From assembly GCF_011040495.1 (NCBI RefSeq), contig NZ_CP049037.1, positions 1,984,001 through 2,048,000 of the forward strand: a DNA stretch of 64,000 bases, given 5' to 3'. Each line of letters starts with the position of its first letter. The first letter of the stretch is position 1. Origin of the DNA: Pseudohalocynthiibacter aestuariivivens. Lineage in GTDB: Bacteria > Pseudomonadota > Alphaproteobacteria > Rhodobacterales > Rhodobacteraceae. Below the pieces are notes generated by a model. It did no database searches. It was not told the origin of the DNA and saw only the letters and a program-made list of their open reading frames with translations. Shown here piece by piece: positions 54,857-62,742 of the stretch. Both the position numbers and the translations under genes were made by a program.

Positions 54857-56140
54857 TTAGTTACAAGATGCTTCGATCCCGTTCTCTGTCGCAAAAGCGG
54901 CCGAATCTTCAGCCACAAGCGCGCCGATAACGTCCTGATCGGACTGGAAGTAGTCGGTGATCAGTTCGAACTCGCCCTTCTCCGCATTCCACTGCGACAC
55001 GGCACCCATGCCGTCGCCACCGTGGTTTTCGCACGACACTTTGAACTCCGGCCCAAAGCCCGGCAGACCCAGACCGGCCATCTTGGCTTCGGTCATCTCC
55101 AGAGCTTCCATCCCGTCGCGCATCTGCGCCGCATTGATCGCCGACGTACCGGCCAGTTCTTGTGCGGTGCGCATCGCCTCAACCGCCAGCATGGCGGCAT
55201 ACATGCCACGGTTATAGAGAACGCTACCCACCTGATCGCCAGCACCGGCTGCCTTGCCCGCGTCGACGACATATTTCGCCATGTCATCATACAGCGGATA
55301 GTCAGAACCGAGGTTGTGGAACGTCAGTGCCTTATAGCCATTGGCCTTGTCGCCTGCCGCTTTCACGTCGTTCTCGGACCCGGACCACCAGATACCGATG
55401 AACTGATCCATCGGATAACGAATGTTCACCGCTTCCTGAATCGCGACCTGGTTCATAACACCCCAGCCCCACATGATCACATTGTCCGGCTTTTCGCGGC
55501 GGATTTGCAGCCACTGCGATTTCTGTTCTTGACCCGGATGGTCGACCGGCAGCAGCGTCAGCTCGAAACCATGCTTCTTGCTCAACTCTTCCAGCGTCCG
55601 GATCGGCTCCTTGCCATAGGCTGAGTTGTGGTAAACCAGCGCAATTTTGCGGCCCGAAATGTCTCCACCGTTCTCATTCAGGATATGCGTGATCGCGTGG
55701 CTCGCCCCGTCCCAGTAGTTGGCGGGATAGTTGAACACGTTCTTGAACACGGCACCGTTCTTGGCCGATGTCCGACCGTAACCCATCGTATGCAGCGAAA
55801 TGCCATCAGCGGTCGCTTTGGGGATCAGCTGATAGGTGATGCCGGTGCTGAGCGGTTGATAAACCAACGTGCCTTCGCCTTTGGTCGCCTCGTAGCACTC
55901 CACACCCTTTTCGGTGTTATAGCCGGTCTCGCATTCCACGACCTTGATCATTTCGCCGCCAACACCGCCGTCGCGCTCGTTGATCAGGGTGAAATAATCC
56001 TGATAGCCATCCGAGAACGGGATGCCGTTCGCAGCATATGGACCCGTGCGATAGCTGGTGTCTACCACCACGAGGTCCGCAATCGCCGGCCCCGCGGCCA
56101 TCACCGCGCCCAGCGCGGCTGTCATAAGTGTCTTTCTCAT
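54857..56140 (-). CDS. ABC substrate-binding protein, branched-chain type (LivK-like)
   Basis: A 427-residue periplasmic binding protein with a signal peptide (MRKTLMTAALGAVMAAGPAIA, cut before DL). It has the type I binding fold: NGIPFSDGYQDYFTLINERDGG, IALVYHNSAYGKEPIRTLEEL, and PDNVIMWGWGVMNQVAIQEA. Six or so Cys residues are present, including CETGYNTEKGVECYE. Longer than amino-acid-binding LivK (about 370), as in members linked to aromatic or aliphatic acid uptake. GGGAGGATTA precedes the ATG. Confidence 0.88.
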   Translation of the reverse strand: MRKTLMTAALGAVMAAGPAIADLVVVDTSYRTGPYAANGIPFSDGYQDYFTLINERDGGVGGEMIKVVECETGYNTEKGVECYEATKGEGTLVYQPLSTGITYQLIPKATADGISLHTMGYGRTSAKNGAVFKNVFNYPANYWDGASHAITHILNENGGDISGRKIALVYHNSAYGKEPIRTLEELSKKHGFELTLLPVDHPGQEQKSQWLQIRREKPDNVIMWGWGVMNQVAIQEAVNIRYPMDQFIGIWWSGSENDVKAAGDKANGYKALTFHNLGSDYPLYDDMAKYVVDAGKAAGAGDQVGSVLYNRGMYAAMLAVEAMRTAQELAGTSAINAAQMRDGMEALEMTEAKMAGLGLPGFGPEFKVSCENHGGDGMGAVSQWNAEKGEFELITDYFQSDQDVIGALVAEDSAAFATENGIEASCN

Positions 56141-56183
56141 CGGTTAATCCTCCCTTGGTTATGTCCGATGTCTTCTTTCGTAG

Positions 56184-56202
56184 GGTAGGGTTTCACCCCA
56201 CC
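56184..56202. repeat. Palindromic element GGTAGGG-TTTCA-CCCCACC
   Basis: A near-palindrome in the 81-bp gap between livM and the binding-protein gene; arms differ at one position. It resembles REP-like elements seen in intergenic regions of related genomes, but this window has only one copy, so the label is tentative. Confidence 0.4.
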
Positions 56203-56221
56203 GCACGTCGCCTGACCGTTC

Positions 56222-57298
56222 CTAGTGTGGGAACGGCCAAAGTCTCAGTTTTTCCTTGGCCACGCGCCACAGCTGCGCCAGCCCATGTGGCTCCGCCACC
56301 AGAAACGCGATAATCAGCGCGCCCACGATCATAAATTCCAGATGCGCAGCCAGATCCGTGGGCCAGCCCAGCGAACCCACCAGCACGTTCTTCAGCAGAA
56401 CCGGTAACAACACCAGAAACGCCGCACCAGCAAAGCTCCCAAAGATCGAGCCAAGCCCGCCGATGATCACCATGAACAGCACGAGGAAGGATTTGTTGAT
56501 CCCGAACACCTCGCCCACTTCCACAGCGCCCAGATAGACGGAAAAGAACAGCGCACCCGCGATCCCGATAAAGAAACTGCTGACTGCAAAGGCACTCAAT
56601 TTGGCCTTTAGCGGGTCCACACCGATGATCTCGGCAGCGATGTCCATGTCCCGGATCGCCATCCATTTGCGCCCGGCCATGCCACGCGTCAGGTTCCGCG
56701 CCAGAATGGCGCTCACCGCCACGAACACCAGACATACCATATAGGCCGCCCAAGGTGCTGTTTCGGCCCCGGTGACGGGGACACCCAGCACGGTACGCTC
56801 GGGCGCACTGATCTGGCCAGAGGCCGAATAGTTGTAAAACCACGGTACCCGGTTAAACAGCCAGACGAGGAAGAACTGCGCCGCCAGCGTCGCCACCGCC
56901 AGATAGAACCCCTTGATGCGCAGGCTTGGCAGGCCAAAGAGCACGCCAACCGCCGCCGTAATCGCCCCTGCGATGATCACGTGGATCAGGATCGACACTT
57001 CGGGGAATGACGTCATCAGCTTGTAACAGGCATAGGCACCTACCGCCATGAACCCGCCGGTTCCCAGACTGACCTGCCCGCAATAGCCCACTAGGATGTT
57101 CAGGCCGATCGCCGCAATCGCATAGATCAGGAACGGCAGAAACACCGCGTTGACCCAGTAATCATTGATGATGAACGGCACGACCGCAAAGGCGATCAGC
57201 AGCACCACGTAATACCGATACCGGTCGAACTTGATCGGAAAGGTCTGGTTGTCCTCGGCATAGGACGTCTTGAAATCGCCTGCTTCACGATAGAACAT
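56222..57298 (-). CDS. Branched-chain-type ABC permease (LivM)
   Basis: A 358-residue membrane protein with about ten hydrophobic segments and the family block NILVGYCGQVSLGTGGFMAVGAYACYKL near residue 70, plus the ATPase-contact loop RGMAGRKWMAIRDMDIAAEIIGVDPLKAKL. Start ATG 57298 shares a base with the previous stop (TGATG), with AAAGG eight bases upstream; a GTG one codon earlier is also open. Partner of LivH. Confidence 0.9.
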   Translation of the reverse strand: MFYREAGDFKTSYAEDNQTFPIKFDRYRYYVVLLIAFAVVPFIINDYWVNAVFLPFLIYAIAAIGLNILVGYCGQVSLGTGGFMAVGAYACYKLMTSFPEVSILIHVIIAGAITAAVGVLFGLPSLRIKGFYLAVATLAAQFFLVWLFNRVPWFYNYSASGQISAPERTVLGVPVTGAETAPWAAYMVCLVFVAVSAILARNLTRGMAGRKWMAIRDMDIAAEIIGVDPLKAKLSAFAVSSFFIGIAGALFFSVYLGAVEVGEVFGINKSFLVLFMVIIGGLGSIFGSFAGAAFLVLLPVLLKNVLVGSLGWPTDLAAHLEFMIVGALIIAFLVAEPHGLAQLWRVAKEKLRLWPFPH

Positions 57299-57681
57299 CA
57301 CTGGGACCTTTCTGAAACGAATTTCTTTGCTTCCGTCATATTCGGAAAACGTTTTGGACCATCTGGCGTATCAACAACAGCCATTCCATTTTCGAAGCGT
57401 GGTTGTGATACGCTGTCGGGAAAGCTCTTGTTTTCGCCATCAAGGTAACTATCACCCGTAAGATGCACGGTCGTTCTTGAGTGCGCTGTGTCCAAATCAC
57501 CCTGCAATGCCTGCTCAATTCCAGCCAGCTTGTCACAGATGAAACCAATCGCGAACACGCCGATTGATCCAAAGAACAGCGTTAAACTGGAAAACAGATT
57601 TTCGTCGAACAGAACTGCTGCTGACACGACGCAACCGATGCCGCCCAGCACGTAACAGCTGTAAACGATCAACTCTCTCAA
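57298..57681 (-). CDS. Small membrane protein inside the ABC operon (127 aa)
   Basis: A TTG at 57681 is taken as the start because GGGGAG lies eight bases upstream and TTGA overlaps the stop of the preceding gene; upstream codons only shadow that gene. The 127 residues start with about two membrane helices (LIVYSCYVLGGIGCVVSAAVLF and TLFFGSIGVFAIGFICDKL), then a polar tail of about 75 residues. Bases 57361-57540 are 49 percent G+C (89 of 180 counted), against about 62 percent in a neighbouring row. This suggests recent acquisition. Not recognised. Confidence 0.6.
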   Translation of the reverse strand: MRELIVYSCYVLGGIGCVVSAAVLFDENLFSSLTLFFGSIGVFAIGFICDKLAGIEQALQGDLDTAHSRTTVHLTGDSYLDGENKSFPDSVSQPRFENGMAVVDTPDGPKRFPNMTEAKKFVSERSQ

Positions 57682-57920
57682 GACGTGATCTCCCCATTCA
57701 TGTCCCTTCGTGCGGCTACACGTCGCTGCCCGCGTGTCGGTGCCGAATGCCATGCCAGCCACAGATAGGCCAACATGCCCAAGCCCCCGGCAATCGCCGC
57801 CAGGATCGCAGCCGTCACCATCTCGCCAGTGTTCGCTGCATTCGCCGTGAACGCCAGATAACCAAAGGCCCAGAACCCCGACCACGCCACGACGTTAAGG
57901 ATCGCTACCACCTTATGCAT
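57678..57920 (-). CDS. Small two-helix membrane protein (80 aa)
   Basis: An 80-residue protein with two hydrophobic segments (VVAILNVVAWSGFWAFGYLAFTA and MVTAAILAAIAGGLGMLAYLWLAW) and a basic C-terminus (TRGQRRVAARRDMNG). It overlaps the next gene by four bases (TTGA) and lies after the second palindromic repeat, between livH and livM. No family recognised; a small membrane subunit or an inserted gene pair is possible. Confidence 0.6.
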   Translation of the reverse strand: MHKVVAILNVVAWSGFWAFGYLAFTANAANTGEMVTAAILAAIAGGLGMLAYLWLAWHSAPTRGQRRVAARRDMNGEITS

Positions 57921-57930
57921 AGCTGCGCAC

Positions 57931-57958
57931 CGTAGGCCGGGCTTCAGCCCGGCACCCG
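57931..57958. repeat. Palindromic intergenic repeat, copy 2
   Basis: Core GCCGGGCTTCAGCCCGGC (57936-57953) with the same flanks as 8581-8608. It lies just after livH and before the two small membrane genes, so it marks one edge of the segment they occupy. Confidence 0.75.
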
Positions 57959-57964
57959 CCGTTT

Positions 57965-58951
57965 CTAAACCCGCTCAATGATCTTCTCCCCGAACAATCC
58001 CTGCGGCCGGAACACCAGAAACAACAGCGCCAGAACATAGGCGAACCAGTTTTCAGTCGCCCCGCCGATCATCGGCCCTACGGCGAATTCAAACAGCTTC
58101 TCACCCACACCGATGATCAGCCCGCCGACAATGGCACCGGGGATCGAGGTGAAACCACCCAGCATCAAGACGGGAAGTGCCTTGAGCGCGATCAGCGACA
58201 GCGAGAATTGCACACCCGATTTGGTGCCCCAGACGATCCCGGCGACCAGCGCCACGAACCCGGCCAGCGACCAGACCATGACCCAGATGTAATTCAGCGA
58301 GATGCCGACGCTCAGCGCCGCCTGATGATCATCCGCCACGGCGCGCATGGCACGGCCCTGCTTGGTGTATTGCGCAAAGATGATCAGCGCGACCACCAGA
58401 AGCGCCGCAATCACGGTCGCCACGATATCCAGATTGTCGATAAAGAACCCGTAGTCAAAGATGCCATAGGTCACCTCGTCGATGACCTCGTTGATCCCTT
58501 GCGGCAGGCCGACATCCAGCTTCTTGATATCCGCGCCCCACATGATGTCGCCCACCCCTTCCAGGAAATAGGCAAGCCCGATGGTGGCCATAAACAAAAT
58601 GATAGGTTCCTGATTGACCAAATGCCGGAACACGAAATGGTTCACCAGCCACGCCAGTCCGATCATCACCAACATCGTCAGGAGGATCGCCAGCAAGGCA
58701 GGAACGTGCCAGCCGAAATGATGGATCTCCGTGCCAAAGATCGCGTTGATCAGATGGCTAAAGGGCACCTGCCCTTCCATGATCCCCACCAGCGTCAGCG
58801 CGGCGAATAGCGCCATCACCCCTTGGGCATAGTTGAAAATGCCGCTGGCCTTGTAGATCAGCACGAAACCCAGCGCTACCAACGCATAGAGAACCCCGGC
58901 CATCAGACCGTTAAGGAAGACCTCCATCGCAAAGACGAGTTGTTCAGGCAT
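57965..58951 (-). CDS. Branched-chain-type ABC permease (LivH)
   Basis: A 328-residue membrane protein with about eight hydrophobic segments. It starts LVFAMEVFLNGLMAGVLYALVALGFVLIYKASGIFNYAQGVMALF, the LivH hallmark, and has the loop TKQGRAMRAVADDHQAALSVGISLNYIW that contacts the ATPase. GGAGGACAGCACA precedes the ATG. It would pair with LivM in the inner membrane. Confidence 0.92.
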   Translation of the reverse strand: MPEQLVFAMEVFLNGLMAGVLYALVALGFVLIYKASGIFNYAQGVMALFAALTLVGIMEGQVPFSHLINAIFGTEIHHFGWHVPALLAILLTMLVMIGLAWLVNHFVFRHLVNQEPIILFMATIGLAYFLEGVGDIMWGADIKKLDVGLPQGINEVIDEVTYGIFDYGFFIDNLDIVATVIAALLVVALIIFAQYTKQGRAMRAVADDHQAALSVGISLNYIWVMVWSLAGFVALVAGIVWGTKSGVQFSLSLIALKALPVLMLGGFTSIPGAIVGGLIIGVGEKLFEFAVGPMIGGATENWFAYVLALLFLVFRPQGLFGEKIIERV

Positions 58952-59013
58952 TGTGCTGTCCTCCGGAATTGGGCTCTACCCGCCCTGAGTTCTGTGCGCC
59001 CGCACGCCCACGC

Positions 59014-59057
59014 GCCGACGCGATACCGACGTAATACCGACGTGATACTGATGTGCG
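59014..59057. repeat. Four tandem copies of the 11-bp unit, second array
   Basis: Units gccgacgcgat, accgacgtaat, accgacgtgat, actgatgtgcg, in phase with each other, in the gap between livG and livH. Matches the array at 5741-5784, 53 kb away. Relative to transcription its orientation is opposite to that of the first array. Confidence 0.8.
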
Positions 59058-59061
59058 AAAA

Positions 59062-59880
59062 TCAGTCATGCGCCACCCCCAGATAGGCATCGATCACGTC
59101 CTGATTGTTGCGGACTTCATCCGGCGTGCCATCGCCGATCTTCTTACCGTAATCCATCACCACGACCCGGTCGCTCAGGTCCATGACCACGCCCATGTCA
59201 TGCTCGATCAGTGCGATCGTGGTGCCAAATTCGTCATTCACATCCAGAATAAAGCGGCTCATGTCCTCTTTCTCCTCGACGTTCATGCCCGCCATCGGCT
59301 CGTCCAGCAGCAGGATCGACGGCTCTGCCGCCAGCGCCCGCGCCAGTTCAACCCGTTTCTTCAGGCCATAAGGCAAACGCCCCACCGGCGTCTTGCGAAT
59401 ATGCTGGATTTCAAGAAAATCAATAACCTTCTCAACAACTTCCCGGTTTTCAACCTCTTCACGCTCGGCCTTACCCTTCCAGATCGCCTGCGCAAAAATC
59501 CCCGCATTCATCTGCCGTAGGCGGCCGGTCATCACGTTGTCCAGAACGCTCATCCCCTCGAACAGAGCGATGTTCTGAAACGTCCGCGCAATCCCCTGCC
59601 GCGCGACCTGATAGGGCTTCATCGAAGGGCGTTTTGCACCTTTGTAAAACACCTCGCCCTCCTGCGGATTGTAGAACCCGCTGATGACATTCAGCATGGA
59701 TGATTTGCCCGCCCCATTGGGACCGATGATCGCCCTGATTTCGCCCTCGCGAATGTCAAAGCTGATATCCTGAATCGCCGTAACACCGCCGAAACGCAGG
59801 GTAATATTCTTCATCTCCATCACCACACCGCCGATCTTGCGACCGTCCTCGGTGGTGTAGCCTTCTGCGCTGTCAAGCAT
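59062..59880 (-). CDS. Branched-chain-type ABC transporter ATPase (LivG)
   Basis: A 272-residue ATPase; ATG 59880 has AAGGGT upstream, so the TTG five codons before it is rejected. Walker A is IIGPNGAGKSSMLNVISGFYNP, the LivG-type signature LPYGLKKRVELARALA, Walker B SILLLDEPMAGMNVEEKEDM and the H-loop LIEHDMGVVMDLSDRVVVMDYG. LYS-rich LPYGLKKRVE in place of LSGGQ is normal for LivG. Partner of LivF, LivH and LivM. Confidence 0.92.
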   Translation of the reverse strand: MLDSAEGYTTEDGRKIGGVVMEMKNITLRFGGVTAIQDISFDIREGEIRAIIGPNGAGKSSMLNVISGFYNPQEGEVFYKGAKRPSMKPYQVARQGIARTFQNIALFEGMSVLDNVMTGRLRQMNAGIFAQAIWKGKAEREEVENREVVEKVIDFLEIQHIRKTPVGRLPYGLKKRVELARALAAEPSILLLDEPMAGMNVEEKEDMSRFILDVNDEFGTTIALIEHDMGVVMDLSDRVVVMDYGKKIGDGTPDEVRNNQDVIDAYLGVAHD

Positions 59881-59952
59881 GGTGGCACCCTTCAATATCT
59901 GCGTGAATTCGGGATGGCGGGTACGGGATCGACGTAGCTGAGCGGCGTCCCG

Positions 59953-61926
59953 TCATTCCGCTGCGACCTTCTGCGTCTCGACCGGCACAACCGCCGCATC
60001 GACAATTTTGAGCGTCGCTGAAATGCTGCCCTTGCGGCCATCCTCGTAGGTCACTTCAGTCTTTGTAAATATCTCATCCGATCCATCATAAAGCGCCGTC
60101 AGCAGATCATTGAACTTATCCGAAATCACCCCGCGCCGCACCTTGCGCGTGCGGGTCATCTCGCCGTCATCGGCATCCAGTTCCTTGTGCAACACCAGAA
60201 AACGGTGGATCTGGCACGCCCCCAGCATCGGGTCATCTGCCAACGACCGATTGACCGTTTCCACATGCTCGCGGATCGTCTCGAGAACCTGACTGTGACC
60301 AGCCAGTTCCTGATAGGACGCATAGCCGATATTGTTGCGCTCGGCCCAGTTGCCCACCGCCGTCAGGTCGATGTTGATGAACGCTGTGCATTGCTCGCGA
60401 CCATTGCCAAAGACCACGGCCTCCAGAATGTTGGGAAAGAATTTCAGCTTGTTTTCAACATACTTGGGCGCAAACAACTCGCCCCCCGCCATCTTGCCCA
60501 CATCCTTGGCACGGTCGATGATGCGTAGCTGGCCGGTTTCCTCATCGAAATAACCCGCGTCGCCCGTCGCGACCCAGCCTTCGGGGTCTTTGGTGCTCTT
60601 CGTGCTTTCCTCGTTCTTGTAATAATACTCGAACGTACCGGGGCTGCGATAGAACACCTCGCCATTGTCGGCGATACGGATTTCCACCCCCGGTGCCGGG
60701 ACACCCACGGTATCGTCACGCACTTCCCCATCGGGCTGCAACGTGATGAACACCGATGCTTCGGTCTGGCCATAGAGCTGTTTCAGGTTGATTCCGAGCG
60801 AGCGATAGAACGCGAAAATCTCGGGCCCGATCGCTTCGCCTGCCGTATAGCCCACGCGCACCCGGCTCAGGCCGAGGGTGTTCTTGAGTGGACCATAGAC
60901 GAATAGATTGCCCAGCGTGTATTTCAGCCGATCCGTTCCGCCGACAGGTTTGCCGTCCAGAATATCACCGCCCACTTTGCGGGCATGCGCCATATAGTGA
61001 TCGAACAGGCGTTTCTTCAATCGCCCTGCATCCTCCATACGGATCATCACATTGGTCAGTTGTGTCTCGAACACTCGCGGTGGGGCAAAGTAGTATGTCG
61101 GTCCGATCTCGCGCAGGTCAGTCTGCATCGTGTCTGCACTTTCAGGACAGTTCACGCAGAAGCCACACCAATAGGCCTGACCGATGGAAAAGATAAAATC
61201 GCCCACCCATGCCATCGGCAGATAGGCCAGAACCTCTTCGTCGCGGCGCAGCTTATCGAACTCCGACGATGACTTGGAGGCCTCGATGATGTTGCGGTTG
61301 CTCAGCACGACGCCCTTGGGCTTGCCCGTCGTACCCGAGGTATAGAGCATCACACAAATGCTGTCGTAGTTCAGCTTTTCACGCCGCGCGCGTAGTTCAC
61401 CGATATTTTCATCATGGGTCGCGCGACCCTTCTCCTGAACCTGACCATACTGATGCAGCTTGGAATGGTCGTATTTGCGCAGGCCACGCGGATCGATATA
61501 GATCATATGCTCGAATTCAGTCAGCTGACCCTGAATTTCGATCACCTTGTCGACTTGTTCCTGATCCTCAACGATGGCCACACGTGCCCCGCAATGGTCC
61601 ATAACATAGGCCATCTCGTCTGCAGCGGCGTCTTGATAAAGTGGAACAGGGATCGCGCCCACTGATTGCGCCGCGACAATGGCCCAATAGAAATACGGAC
61701 GATTGCGCCCGATAACGGCAATGAATTCGCCTTCCTTTACCCCGAGATCAATCAGCCCCAGTGCCAAGGCCTCGATCTCTTTCTCGGTTTCGGCCCAGGT
61801 CCAGCTCTGCCAGATCCCGTATTCCTTTTCCCGATATGCGGAACGATTTGCAAACTGCGATGCATTACGCTGAAGCAGCGCCGGAATCGAGCCATGCCCG
61901 TCCGTCGCCTCTATAGGCTTGGCCAA
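59953..61926 (-). CDS. Long-chain acyl-CoA synthetase-like AMP-forming ligase
   Basis: A 657-residue adenylate-forming enzyme. Starts at TTG 61926, with GGAGG eight bases upstream and no better ATG. Motifs: YTSGTTGKPKGVVLSNRN (ATP loop), YGQTEASVFITLQ, and GWVATGDAGYFDEETGQLRIIDRAKDV. The long form with an insertion before the C-terminal domain is typical of fatty or aromatic acyl-CoA ligases. It heads the livG-livH-livM-livK-livF operon, so the imported acid is probably activated here. A small inverted repeat (AGAGT and ACTCT, 61996-62014) lies upstream. Confidence 0.88.
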   Translation of the reverse strand: MAKPIEATDGHGSIPALLQRNASQFANRSAYREKEYGIWQSWTWAETEKEIEALALGLIDLGVKEGEFIAVIGRNRPYFYWAIVAAQSVGAIPVPLYQDAAADEMAYVMDHCGARVAIVEDQEQVDKVIEIQGQLTEFEHMIYIDPRGLRKYDHSKLHQYGQVQEKGRATHDENIGELRARREKLNYDSICVMLYTSGTTGKPKGVVLSNRNIIEASKSSSEFDKLRRDEEVLAYLPMAWVGDFIFSIGQAYWCGFCVNCPESADTMQTDLREIGPTYYFAPPRVFETQLTNVMIRMEDAGRLKKRLFDHYMAHARKVGGDILDGKPVGGTDRLKYTLGNLFVYGPLKNTLGLSRVRVGYTAGEAIGPEIFAFYRSLGINLKQLYGQTEASVFITLQPDGEVRDDTVGVPAPGVEIRIADNGEVFYRSPGTFEYYYKNEESTKSTKDPEGWVATGDAGYFDEETGQLRIIDRAKDVGKMAGGELFAPKYVENKLKFFPNILEAVVFGNGREQCTAFINIDLTAVGNWAERNNIGYASYQELAGHSQVLETIREHVETVNRSLADDPMLGACQIHRFLVLHKELDADDGEMTRTRKVRRGVISDKFNDLLTALYDGSDEIFTKTEVTYEDGRKGSISATLKIVDAAVVPVETQKVAAE

Positions 61927-62124
61927 ATTGTCTTCCTCCCAGATGCCCGTCTTTGCGGGCCGATCACCTCAACAGGGCGATTCTCGCTACCCATCAGAGT
62001 GATGCAATTACTCTCAGGGTCAACTTTTTCGTGAACATTTCCCAATCCTAACGAATTGTAACAACCGTGGCGGGGCTTGACATCCGCACACCTCTGCCCG
62101 GAATTGAGAGACAGCCGAAACCAC

Positions 62125-62742
62125 ATGAGTGTCACTCAAATGACCAAGCCGAAGCTGGAATTCTGGTTCGAATTCGCCTCGACCTATTCCTATCTCAGCG
62201 CAATGCGCCTGCCCGCAGCAGCCAGCAACGCGGGCGTCGAGGTGCATTGGCGGCCATTCCTGCTGGGCCCCATCTTTGCAGTCCAGGGCTGGGACACGTC
62301 ACCCTTCAACATCTACGCCGCCAAAGGCCGCTACATGTGGCGCGACTTGGCGCGCCGGGCAGATCGTCTTGGCCTGACAGTCGAAAAACCCGATCCGTTT
62401 CCGCAAAATGGCATCTTGGCGGCTCGAGTGGCACAGATCGCACTGGAACGGCCCGAAGGCATCGACTTCTGCCAGACAATCTATCGCGCGCAATTCTCCA
62501 AGGGATTGAATATATCAGACCCCTCCGTGGTTGCGGCCTGTGCAGACGCAGTCGGCCTGCCCGATGGCGTCATTGAGGCGGCACAGAGCGACACAAACAA
62601 GCTGGCCCTGCGCCAGACGACAGACGAAGCCACCCGGCGCGGCCTCTTTGGCGCGCCCAGTTTTTTGGTCGGAGATGAGTTGTTCTGGGGCGACGATCGT
62701 ATGGAGGATGCGCTGGACTGGGCAGTGAGACACGCACAATGA
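62125..62742 (+). CDS. 2-hydroxychromene-2-carboxylate isomerase / DsbA-fold family
   Basis: A 205-residue thioredoxin-fold protein of the kappa-GST/HCCA isomerase group: LEFWFEFASTYSYLSAMRLP (Ser in the active-site position, no CxxC), WRPFLLGPIFAVQGW, and GLFGAPSFLVGDELFWGDDRMEDAL, the family-typical end. Such isomerases act in aromatic (naphthalene-type) catabolism, using glutathione; many homologues have other roles. ATG 62125 is used; 62140 is also possible. It overlaps the histidine kinase gene by four bases (ATGA). Divergent from the acyl-CoA ligase. Confidence 0.85.
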   Translation: MSVTQMTKPKLEFWFEFASTYSYLSAMRLPAAASNAGVEVHWRPFLLGPIFAVQGWDTSPFNIYAAKGRYMWRDLARRADRLGLTVEKPDPFPQNGILAARVAQIALERPEGIDFCQTIYRAQFSKGLNISDPSVVAACADAVGLPDGVIEAAQSDTNKLALRQTTDEATRRGLFGAPSFLVGDELFWGDDRMEDALDWAVRHAQ

